Positions 57,242-64,000 of a stretch of DNA of 64,000 nt are shown piece after piece. The notes under the pieces are model-generated. The model searched no databases and was not told where the DNA came from. It worked only from the letters and a program-made list of their open reading frames with translations. This DNA comes from Gemmobacter aquarius (GTDB lineage Bacteria; Pseudomonadota; Alphaproteobacteria; Rhodobacterales; Rhodobacteraceae): assembly GCF_003060865.1 (NCBI RefSeq), contig NZ_CP028918.1, forward strand, positions 1,848,001 to 1,912,000, read 5' to 3'. Made by a program: the position numbers and the translations under genes. Numbering within the stretch: the first letter of the stretch is position 1; every line of letters starts with the position of its first letter.

Positions 57242-58536
57242 ACCGGACGACGATCCTCTTTGTTGTTCTGGCGCTGCTTTATGCCGGAACCGGGTTCCTG
57301 TTCAGCTGGAACCTTGCACTTTCCATCCTGCTGATGGGGCTTTTGTCATCGATCATGGCGCTGGGGGTGAATATCCAGTGGGGCTATGCCGGCTTGTTCA
57401 ACACCGGGATCATGGGCTTTACCGCGTTGGGCGGGCTGGCAGTGGTGCTGGTGTCAGCGCAGCCTGTCGTTGCTGGCTGGAACGCGGGCGGGCCGGGAAT
57501 TCTGACGGGGCTGTTGCTTGGCGCGGCCTCGATCGCGCTGGCGGTCTTTGTCTGGAACCGCATGGCGGCGGGGCGCGCGCGGATGCTGACCACGATGGCC
57601 ATTCTGGTGCTGGGCTTCGTGGTGTTCCGCGCCGTGATCGACCCGTCGGTCATGGCGGTCGAGTCGAACGATCCGGCGACATTCGGTAACCTTGGCGGCT
57701 TGGGCCTGCCCTCGCTTCTGGCTTGGCCGGTGGGCGGATTGCTGGCGGCGGCGGCGGCCTGGGCCATCGGCAAGACAGCCTTGGGGCTGCGGTCGGATTA
57801 CCTTGCCATTGCCACGCTTGGCATCGCCGAGATCATCGTGGCGGTGATGCGAAACGAGGATTGGCTGGCGCGGGGCGTCAAGAACGTGGACGAGTTGCCG
57901 CGCCCCTGGCCGGTTCCGTATGAGGTGTTCTTGCAGAAAGACCCCGGTTTCCTTGACTGGGTGACGCGCTGGGGCTTCGATCCGGTGACGGCATCGACGA
58001 TCATCGTGAAGCTGTGCTACGTCGTGTTGTTCACGCTGGTGCTTCTGGCGATCATCTGGCTGTCGGAACGGGCGCTGCATTCCCCTTGGGGCCGCATGAT
58101 GCGGGCGATCCGCGACAACGAGGTCGCGGCGAATGCGATGGGCAAGAACGTCACCAAGCGGCATTTGCAGATCTTCATCCTCGGCTCGGCGGTCGTCGGA
58201 ATCGCCGGGGCGATGATGACGAGCATGGAAGGCCAATTGGTGCCCGGCACCTATAACCCGTTGCGGTTCACCTTCCTGATCTGGGTGATGGTCATCGTGG
58301 GCGGGTCGGGCAACAACTGGGGGTCGGTGCTGGGTGGGCTGTTGATCGGCTGGCTTTGGCTGATTGTCGAAAGCCTTGGGCCGGGAATGATGGGTCTTTT
58401 GACAAGCGGCTTGGCGGATGGCTGGTTCAAGGCGCATCTGGTGGAAGCGGCGCCGCATATGCGGCTGTTGACGCTGGGGGTCATCCTGCTTCTGGTGCTG
58501 CGGTTCAGTCCGCGCGGGTTGTTGCCCGGCAAGTGA
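57238..58536 (+). CDS. livM: ABC transporter permease LivM
   Basis: 432 residues, longer than typical LivM. The family core is SDYLAIATLGIAEIIVAVMRNEDWLARG and GRMMRAIRDNEVAANAMGKN. The insertion around residues 85-150 (GARMLTTMAILV...) adds a helix pair. Ends the transporter operon; a terminator follows. Confidence 0.93.
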   Translation: MNRTTILFVVLALLYAGTGFLFSWNLALSILLMGLLSSIMALGVNIQWGYAGLFNTGIMGFTALGGLAVVLVSAQPVVAGWNAGGPGILTGLLLGAASIALAVFVWNRMAAGRARMLTTMAILVLGFVVFRAVIDPSVMAVESNDPATFGNLGGLGLPSLLAWPVGGLLAAAAAWAIGKTALGLRSDYLAIATLGIAEIIVAVMRNEDWLARGVKNVDELPRPWPVPYEVFLQKDPGFLDWVTRWGFDPVTASTIIVKLCYVVLFTLVLLAIIWLSERALHSPWGRMMRAIRDNEVAANAMGKNVTKRHLQIFILGSAVVGIAGAMMTSMEGQLVPGTYNPLRFTFLIWVMVIVGGSGNNWGSVLGGLLIGWLWLIVESLGPGMMGLLTSGLADGWFKAHLVEAAPHMRLLTLGVILLLVLRFSPRGLLPGK

Positions 58537-58592
58537 GGCTTGGCGCGGCAGCGGGGAATGGCGACCGGGAAAAGCGACGGGTAAATGCGACG

Positions 58593-58614
58593 GGGCGGAC
58601 CATGGGGTTCGCCC
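58593..58614 (+). terminator. Terminator after livM
   Basis: GGGCGGACC-ATGG-GGTTCGCCC, a 9-bp stem with one G-T pair, then TTTT. It separates the transporter from the dehydrogenase-like gene. Confidence 0.78.
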
Positions 58615-58724
58615 TTTTGCTTTGCGGGCGACGCTTGGCTTGCGACATTTTTTGTCGCGTTCCGGCATGAGACTTTCAGGCACTGCGGTGAATGTGGCGG
58701 CAACATTTTTGCGAGGGATCCCCC

Positions 58725-61142
58725 ATGAAAACCCATACCCGTGTCGTCGTCATCGGCGGTGGCGTCGTCGGCTGTTCGGTGCTGTACCACCTGACCAAGC
58801 TTGGCTGGTCGGATGTCACGCTGATCGAGCGGTCGGAATTGACCTCTGGCAGCACGTGGCATGCGGCGGGCGGGTTCCACACGCTGAACGGCGACACCAA
58901 CATGGCGGCGTTGCAGGGTTATACGATCCGGTTGTACAAAGAGCTTGAAGCGATCACCGGCATGTCCTGCGGGTTGCACCATGTGGGTGGCATCACGCTG
59001 GCCGACAATGCCGCGCGGTTCGAGCAGTTGAAGGCCGAACGCGCCAAGCACCGTTACATGGGGCTGGATACCGAAATCCTCGGGCCGGAAGAGATTGCCA
59101 AGCTGACCGACGGGATGGTCAACCTCGAAGGGATCGTGGGTGCGCTTTATGACCCGCTCGACGGCCACCTCGACCCTTACGGCACCACCCATGCCTATGC
59201 CAAGGCGGCCAAGATGGGCGGGGCGGAAATCGTGCTGCACACCAAGGTGATCGCCACGAACCCGACGCGCGATGGTTGGGAAGTGGTGACCGACAAGGGC
59301 ACAATCACCTGCGAGCATCTGGTGAACGCAGGCGGGCTGTGGGCGCGGGAAGTAGGTGCGATGGCAGGGGTTTACCTGCCGTTGCTGCCGATGGCGCACC
59401 AGTATATCGTGACCGACGACATCCCCGAAATCGTTGCCCGTGGCGGGCGCGAATTCCCGCATGTGATGGACCCGGGTGGCGAAAGCTACCTGCGTCAGGA
59501 AGGCCGCGGCTTCTGCATCGGGTTCTACGAAAAGCCCTGCGAGGGGTGGAGCATCGACGGCACGCCCTGGACCTGGGGGCAGGAATTGCTGCCCGATGCA
59601 TTCGACAAGATTGCCGACTCGATCGAGTTCTCGTACCGCCGCTTCCCCGCCCTGCAGCGTGCGGGCGTCAAGCGCGTGATCCACGGGCCGTTCACCTTTG
59701 CTCCTGACGGAAACCCGCTGATCGGGCCGGTACCGGGCTTGCGGAACTATTGGTCTGCCTGCGCTGTCATGGCCGGTTTCTCCCAAGGCGGCGGCATGGG
59801 TCTGGCCTTGGCGCAATGGATGATCGAGGGCGAGGTGGAGCGTGATCCGCGCGGCTTCGACGTGTCGCGCTTCGGCAACTGGACCTCGCCGGGCTATACC
59901 GTGCCCAAGGTGATCGAGAATTACCAGATGCGTTTCTCGGTCAGCTATCCGAACGAGGAGCGTCCGGCAGCGCGGCCCTTCCGCACCACGCCGATGTATG
60001 AAGTCTTCGACAAGATGGATGCGGTCTGGGGCCAGCAATACGGGCTGGAAGTGCCGAACTACTACGCCCTGCCCGGCGAGCCGCGCTATGAGGAGCCTTC
60101 GTTCAAACGCTCGAACGCATGGGAGGCGACGCGCCAAGAGGTGCTGGCCGTGCGGAACGGCGTGGGCATCAACGAGGTGCAGAACTTCGGCAAATACAAG
60201 GTCACGGGGCCGAATGCGCGGGCATGGCTGGACCGGATCATGGCGGGGGCGATCCCCAAGCCGGGGCGTCTGTCGCTGACGCCGATGCTGGCGCATTCGG
60301 GCAAGATCATCGGCGATTTCACGGTGACCTGCCTGTCGGAAACCGAATTCCAGCTGACCGCCAGCTATGGCGCGCAGGGCTGGCACGGCCGCTGGTTCGA
60401 GCAGAACATGATGGAGGGCGTGCGCGTCGACAACGTGTCGGATGCGGTGTCGGGCTTCCAGATCGCAGGGCCGCAGGCGCGTGAGTTGCTGTCACGCGTC
60501 ACACGCTCGGACGTGTCGGGCGAGGCCTTCAAGTTCATGGATGCCAAGCGCATGACCGTGGGCATGGCCAATTGCCTCGTGCAGCGCGTCAGCTACACTG
60601 GCGATCTGGGCTTCGAGATCTTTACCGACCACATGTCGGTGCGCCACCTGTGGGACGTGCTGAACGAAGCGGGCAAGGATCTTGGCATCCGCGCCTTCGG
60701 GATGCGGGCGATGATGTCCCTGCGGCTCGACAAGTGGTTCGGGTCATGGGGGCGCGAGTTCTCGCCTGATTATACGCCCGCCGAAACCGGGCTCGACCGG
60801 TTCATCCGCTGGAACAAGGAGGCCGACTGGATCGGCAAGGCGGCGGCAACGGCTGAAAAGGCGAGCGGGCCGAAGCGGCGTCTGGTCAACTTCGTCGTCG
60901 ATGCAAACGACGCCGATGTGGTGGCCTGGGAGCCGATCTGGCTGGAGGGCAACGTGGTCGGGTTCTGCACCAGTGGCGGCTTCAGCCACTGGACCGGCAA
61001 ATCGGCGGCGATGGGCTTTTTGCCTGCCGATAAGGTCAAGGACGGTCTGGAATGCGAGATCGAAATCCTCGGCGAACGGCGCCGCGCAACGGTCCACCTC
61101 GCACCCTTGTGGGACGGGGATGGCGCAAGGATGCGCGGATAA
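58725..61142 (+). CDS. Dimethylglycine/sarcosine dehydrogenase-like flavoprotein with GcvT domain
   Basis: 805 residues. N-terminal FAD-dependent oxidoreductase (VVVIGGGVVGCSVLYHLTKLG; TSGSTWHAAGG with the His that carries covalent FAD in this family), then from about residue 400 a GcvT-like folate-binding region (ITADFTV-type strand SGKIIGDFTVTCLSETEF) ending in a GCV_T C-terminal barrel. Such enzymes demethylate dimethylglycine or sarcosine and pass the one-carbon unit to tetrahydrofolate. AGGGA precedes ATG 58725. A terminator separates it from the Liv-type transporter. Confidence 0.9.
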   Translation: MKTHTRVVVIGGGVVGCSVLYHLTKLGWSDVTLIERSELTSGSTWHAAGGFHTLNGDTNMAALQGYTIRLYKELEAITGMSCGLHHVGGITLADNAARFEQLKAERAKHRYMGLDTEILGPEEIAKLTDGMVNLEGIVGALYDPLDGHLDPYGTTHAYAKAAKMGGAEIVLHTKVIATNPTRDGWEVVTDKGTITCEHLVNAGGLWAREVGAMAGVYLPLLPMAHQYIVTDDIPEIVARGGREFPHVMDPGGESYLRQEGRGFCIGFYEKPCEGWSIDGTPWTWGQELLPDAFDKIADSIEFSYRRFPALQRAGVKRVIHGPFTFAPDGNPLIGPVPGLRNYWSACAVMAGFSQGGGMGLALAQWMIEGEVERDPRGFDVSRFGNWTSPGYTVPKVIENYQMRFSVSYPNEERPAARPFRTTPMYEVFDKMDAVWGQQYGLEVPNYYALPGEPRYEEPSFKRSNAWEATRQEVLAVRNGVGINEVQNFGKYKVTGPNARAWLDRIMAGAIPKPGRLSLTPMLAHSGKIIGDFTVTCLSETEFQLTASYGAQGWHGRWFEQNMMEGVRVDNVSDAVSGFQIAGPQARELLSRVTRSDVSGEAFKFMDAKRMTVGMANCLVQRVSYTGDLGFEIFTDHMSVRHLWDVLNEAGKDLGIRAFGMRAMMSLRLDKWFGSWGREFSPDYTPAETGLDRFIRWNKEADWIGKAAATAEKASGPKRRLVNFVVDANDADVVAWEPIWLEGNVVGFCTSGGFSHWTGKSAAMGFLPADKVKDGLECEIEILGERRRATVHLAPLWDGDGARMRG

Positions 61143-61148
61143 GTTTGC

Positions 61149-61171
61149 AAAGGGGGCCAAGCGCCCCCTTT
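61149..61171 (+). terminator. Terminator after the dehydrogenase-like gene
   Basis: AAAGGGGGC-CAAGC-GCCCCCTTT, perfect 9-bp stem, 6 bases after the stop, followed by a T-rich stretch. Confidence 0.85.
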
Positions 61172-61183
61172 CTTCATTTTCTG

Positions 61184-61219
61184 TCCTCAAATATCCTCGG
61201 GGGGCATTCTGCCCCCCGA
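61184..61219. repeat. GC hairpin with AAATATCC block
   Basis: AAATATCC then TCGGGGGGC-ATTCT-GCCCCCCGA, a perfect 9-bp stem, between the dehydrogenase-like gene and the nucleotidyltransferase gene. Confidence 0.7.
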
Positions 61220-61235
61220 CTTTGGCAGGCACAGC

Positions 61236-61832
61236 ATGACCCCGAATATCCTGATCCTTGCCGCAGGGTCGTCCTCCCGGATGCGAGGGGCGGACAAGCT
61301 TTTGGAAGTGGTCGAGGGCGCGCCGCTTTTGCGGCGCGTCGCCGGTGTGGCCTTGGCCACTGGCTGTCCCGTAACGTTGGTTCTGGCGGCAGACCGGCCC
61401 GCGCGGCGTGCCGCGCTGGATGGTCTGGATGTGGCATCGGTTACTGCTACAGAAGCGACCGAAGGCATGGCTGCGAGTCTGGTGGCAGGTGTGCAATCCT
61501 TGCCCGAAGGGTCAGCGGTACTGCTGCTGCTCTCGGATTTACCGCTGATCGACACGCCCGACCTGACCGCGGTGATCGCCGCGTCAGCGGCCGATCCCGC
61601 GTGCGTCTGGCGGGGGGCCGATCCTGACGGGACGCCGGGGCATCCCGTGCTGTTTCCCGCCGATTTGCGCGGCGAATTGCTTGGTCTGACGGGGGATGAA
61701 GGGGCGAGGTGGGTGCTTGCGCGTCACGCCGCACGGGTGCGGCTTGTCACGCTTCCACAGGGCCATGCGACCACCGATCTCGACACGCCCGAGGCTTGGG
61801 CGGCATGGCGCGCGGGCGGCACCGCGCCCTAA
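61236..61832 (+). CDS. MobA-like nucleotidyltransferase family protein (MocA type)
   Basis: 198 residues: ILAAGSSSRMRGADKLLEVV is the NTP-transferase loop, and LLSDLPLIDTPDL carries the metal-binding aspartates. Closest in pattern to MocA (molybdopterin cytidylyltransferase) and related CTP transferases, but no molybdoenzyme gene is adjacent, so the substrate is open. Confidence 0.82.
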   Translation: MTPNILILAAGSSSRMRGADKLLEVVEGAPLLRRVAGVALATGCPVTLVLAADRPARRAALDGLDVASVTATEATEGMAASLVAGVQSLPEGSAVLLLLSDLPLIDTPDLTAVIAASAADPACVWRGADPDGTPGHPVLFPADLRGELLGLTGDEGARWVLARHAARVRLVTLPQGHATTDLDTPEAWAAWRAGGTAP

Positions 61833-61925
61833 GTCGCGGGGCGAGGCCGAAACTTTTCCTTCGGCATGCATGTAAGGATAGATTATCATGCAAGCCTGTG
61901 TTGTTCCTATCCGGAGTCATGAGTG

Positions 61926-62633
61926 ATGCCGTTCCCCCGATCCGCTACGCTTGTGTTCCTTGCCGCGCTGCTTCTTTCTGCCTGCGTCACCCCGATGGAC
62001 GATCTGGCCACGGATGTCGAAGCCTTCACGAAAGCGCCCGATGCTCCGCGCCCCGACCCCGCCGAACACGAGGGCTGCGAGGTCAAGGGAAGCGGCACCT
62101 ACAACCCCTGCCTGAAGGGCGGAAAGCTTCCCGCATCAACAGATAAAGCGGCAAAGGCGCTTGCGATTCCGTTTCCGTCAGACTGCAGGTACCATCCCTA
62201 CGAGGTGGAGCAGCGCCATTATTCGCGAGCCGAGCTCGACGCATATGACAGAAGAACTTCGCCAACGGAAAAAGCCTGCAAAGCTTACATGGCTTCCATT
62301 GAAGGCCTATTCACAAATCGCGATGACATTCCGCCGGAAGTCCTCACCAAATTCGACACCGCTCACACTATCACAGTATCATTACTCGCCACATATGCGA
62401 GCATGGCGATGGCGGCTCCGCCCCCGCAATCAAGACCCACGCCTGAACCTGCCCCCATTGCATCGGGTTCCGGCAGTTGTTCCAACCCCTTTGGCGGGCG
62501 GGCGGCGACCCATGGCGAATACATCTGCTCGGATCAAGGAGAGTTGCAGGCCTGCCAGTGCTCGGGCGGTTCATGCGAGATCGTCTTGACAGGTTGGATA
62601 GCCTGCACCCAACCGGGCGCGGTTGTCCGTTAG
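61926..62633 (+). CDS. Predicted lipoprotein of unknown function, Cys-rich C-terminus
   Basis: 235 residues. Lipobox LLSAC with the lipidated Cys at residue 20. The middle carries a helix-rich segment (ALAIPFPSDCRYHPYEVEQ to SMAMAAPPP), a Pro-rich linker, then a small Cys-rich end (CSNPFGG, CSDQGELQACQCSGGSC) likely held by disulfides. GGAG stands nine bases before ATG 61926. Part of the gene (about 62160-62400) is clearly AT-richer than its neighbours, suggesting acquired DNA. No family recognised. Confidence 0.78.
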   Translation: MPFPRSATLVFLAALLLSACVTPMDDLATDVEAFTKAPDAPRPDPAEHEGCEVKGSGTYNPCLKGGKLPASTDKAAKALAIPFPSDCRYHPYEVEQRHYSRAELDAYDRRTSPTEKACKAYMASIEGLFTNRDDIPPEVLTKFDTAHTITVSLLATYASMAMAAPPPQSRPTPEPAPIASGSGSCSNPFGGRAATHGEYICSDQGELQACQCSGGSCEIVLTGWIACTQPGAVVR

Positions 62634-62706
62634 CCGCGTTCGTTCGGGGACAGGTTTCAGCCGGGCAACGATGCCGATGTGCTCGCGGCGTTGGCGGCGT
62701 TCCGCC

Positions 62707-64000
62707 TCAGTCGCGGGTAAAGACCGAGAGCGCGAGTTTGCGGCCATTGCCAAGGGCGATTGCGGTGATCGTCTGCGACGGGCTTCCGGCTTGGCCGAAG
62801 GCCGCCTTTTCGCGCTGGTCGATCACGGCGGTGATGCAGCCCGGTTTTGCCCATTCGGCGGCGGCCCCTGCCCCGTCGCTGCGGATTGCGCGGTTTTGCG
62901 TCAGAAATACGAGCGAAGGTTCGGTATAGCCTGCAACCACCAAGCGGCAGCCGGCGCGTTCGAGCGCGGCAATGGCGGGGGCGGGCCAAAGCACCGGCAT
63001 GCGGGCCAGCGTGGGGTAGAAGGCGAAGGACAGCGCAACACCGCAGGCAAAGAGCCCGAGAGTGGCGGCTCCGGTCCGGGATTTCGTTTGCGCGACCAGC
63101 AGGAAAGCGGTGGCGGCGAGTAGCGCCAGGGTTCCGGTCCAGTAGGTCCATGCCAGAGTGCCGCCGACTTCGGCCGCGCCATAGATCAGGGCTGCGAGAA
63201 GCAGGAAGGGCACGACGGCCAGCGCCCGTGCCAGCCAGCGGTTTCCCGCGCCATAGGTGGTAAAGGACCAGGCGGCCAGCAGCGCCAGCATCGGATAAGT
63301 CGGCATGGTGTAATGCACCAGTTTTGTCGGCGTCGCCTCGAACACCAGCCAGAAGGGCAAGATCCAGAGCGCGGCAAAGGCCACGACAGGCGCGCGGCGG
63401 TTGCGCCAGATCGCGGGGATTGCGGGGCCAAGAAGGAGGGCTGCGGGCCAGAAGGTCAGCCAGAGGCCGATCAGATAGCTGCCGGGGGGCGCGCCGTGGC
63501 TTTCCTTGGCGCCGCCCACTTTCGCCAGCATGTCTTGGCCGACCGAAGCCGTCCAGAACGCCCCGTCAGAGCGCAGGGTGATGGCGACGAGCCACGGCAG
63601 GACAAGGGCTGCGGTCAGGGCGAGGCCCCAAATCGGGCGCAGGGCGCGCAGGATCGCAAGGTCGCGGCGCAGCCAGCACAGGCCTGCGAGCAGCGGCAGG
63701 GTCACAAGCGGGCCAATCGGGCCTTTCACAAGGATCTGAAACGAAAGCGCCACCCAGAACAGAGCCGCCCAAGGCGCGGGCAAAGCCACCGACTGGCCCT
63801 TTCCCGCCGGAAGCCAGAGCCGGGCCAGCACGAAGCCTGCCGCCGTGATGCTGCCCAAAAGGAAGGCATCGGTCTTGGCAAGCCGCATCTCGGCCCCGAG
63901 GATGAAACACGACCCCAGCATGACGGCAGCGAGGGTCGCCCCTGCCGGGGTCAGGATGCGGCGGGCGATGCCGTAGGTGAAGCCGACCGCGATCAGCCCG
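62707..64000 (-). CDS. ArnT-like glycosyltransferase family 39 protein, partial
   Basis: The reading frame runs past the window end, so the N-terminus is missing. What is visible: many membrane helices (VALSFQILVKGPIGPLVTLPLLAGL; WLTFWPAALLLGPAIPAIW), the KTDAFLLGS loop and a periplasmic C-terminal part (SLVFLTQNRAIRSDG). Resembles ArnT/PMT-type transferases that move a polyprenol-linked sugar, often to lipid A. Substrate unknown. Confidence 0.85.
   Translation of the reverse strand, partial: GLIAVGFTYGIARRILTPAGATLAAVMLGSCFILGAEMRLAKTDAFLLGSITAAGFVLARLWLPAGKGQSVALPAPWAALFWVALSFQILVKGPIGPLVTLPLLAGLCWLRRDLAILRALRPIWGLALTAALVLPWLVAITLRSDGAFWTASVGQDMLAKVGGAKESHGAPPGSYLIGLWLTFWPAALLLGPAIPAIWRNRRAPVVAFAALWILPFWLVFEATPTKLVHYTMPTYPMLALLAAWSFTTYGAGNRWLARALAVVPFLLLAALIYGAAEVGGTLAWTYWTGTLALLAATAFLLVAQTKSRTGAATLGLFACGVALSFAFYPTLARMPVLWPAPAIAALERAGCRLVVAGYTEPSLVFLTQNRAIRSDGAGAAAEWAKPGCITAVIDQREKAAFGQAGSPSQTITAIALGNGRKLALSVFTRD

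Overview
This window is a high-GC (about 65% by eye) chromosomal segment of an alphaproteobacterium. Gene order and protein character (pepA-holC beside lptF-lptG-lptD-surA-pdxA-rsmA, prfA-prmC-DUF4167, yicC-gmk, a DUF2090-fused IolC, an IolR of RpiR type) point to the Rhodobacterales / Paracoccaceae (Rhodobacter-Gemmobacter type). I see no rRNA, tRNA, CRISPR array, transposase, phage gene or plasmid replication gene. Most of the window is core metabolism and envelope biogenesis.

Layout. 1-7.4 kb (minus): glycogen operon glgP-glgB-glgC-glgA, in which glgC and glgA each carry a one-base deletion in a G tract. 7.8-9.4 kb: an NsrR-like Rrf2 regulator behind an FNR-type box, and a convergent M19 dipeptidase. 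9.5-12.6 kb: copper resistance, copA-cueR (minus) and copZ (plus), each with its own CueR-type promoter. 12.8-17.1 kb: a 43-residue Gln-rich protein, a TfoX C-terminal protein, ndk, an ABC-F ATPase, MarC and a retropepsin-like protease. 17.1-26.8 kb: pepA-holC (minus) divergent from the LPS export/outer-membrane operon lptF-lptG-lptD-surA-pdxA-rsmA. 26.8-30.1 kb (minus): prfA-prmC-DUF4167. 30.2-33.8 kb (minus): DUF1499, agmatinase, a GNAT protein without a usable start codon, an M20 amidohydrolase. 33.9-38.4 kb: mazG, a periplasmic ferric-iron binding protein, a nucleoside hydrolase, a soluble PAS histidine kinase and a small unknown protein. 38.4-44.9 kb (minus): myo-inositol catabolism iolR, then iolC-iolD-iolE-iolB, with two matching IolR operators. 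45.1-47.1 kb (minus): yicC-gmk-gamma carbonic anhydrase. 47.3-53.1 kb: PAS_5 protein, class II DAHP synthase, a GlxA/GbdR-like regulator overlapping an amine oxidase gene, and a PQQ-type sugar dehydrogenase. 53.3-61.1 kb (plus): a complete branched-chain-amino-acid-type ABC transporter (binding protein, LivG, LivF, LivH, LivM) followed by a dimethylglycine/sarcosine dehydrogenase-like protein. 61.2-64 kb: a MobA-like nucleotidyltransferase, a low-GC Cys-rich lipoprotein and the 3' part of an ArnT-like glycosyltransferase cut by the window end.

I did not find an obviously new defence or biosynthetic system. The most unusual signals are non-coding: a family of short hairpins (TTTTC-TGC-GAAAA and TTTCT-GCGTC-AGAAA types) scattered at gene ends, with four packed between iolR and the carbonic anhydrase gene and two inside the liv operon; a second family of GC hairpins followed by an ATATTT/GTATTT block; a reversal of strand composition near 17-20 kb; and the octamer CCCTGCCC, seen 17 times on the plus strand and never, by eye, in the other orientation. 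All counts here were made by eye.
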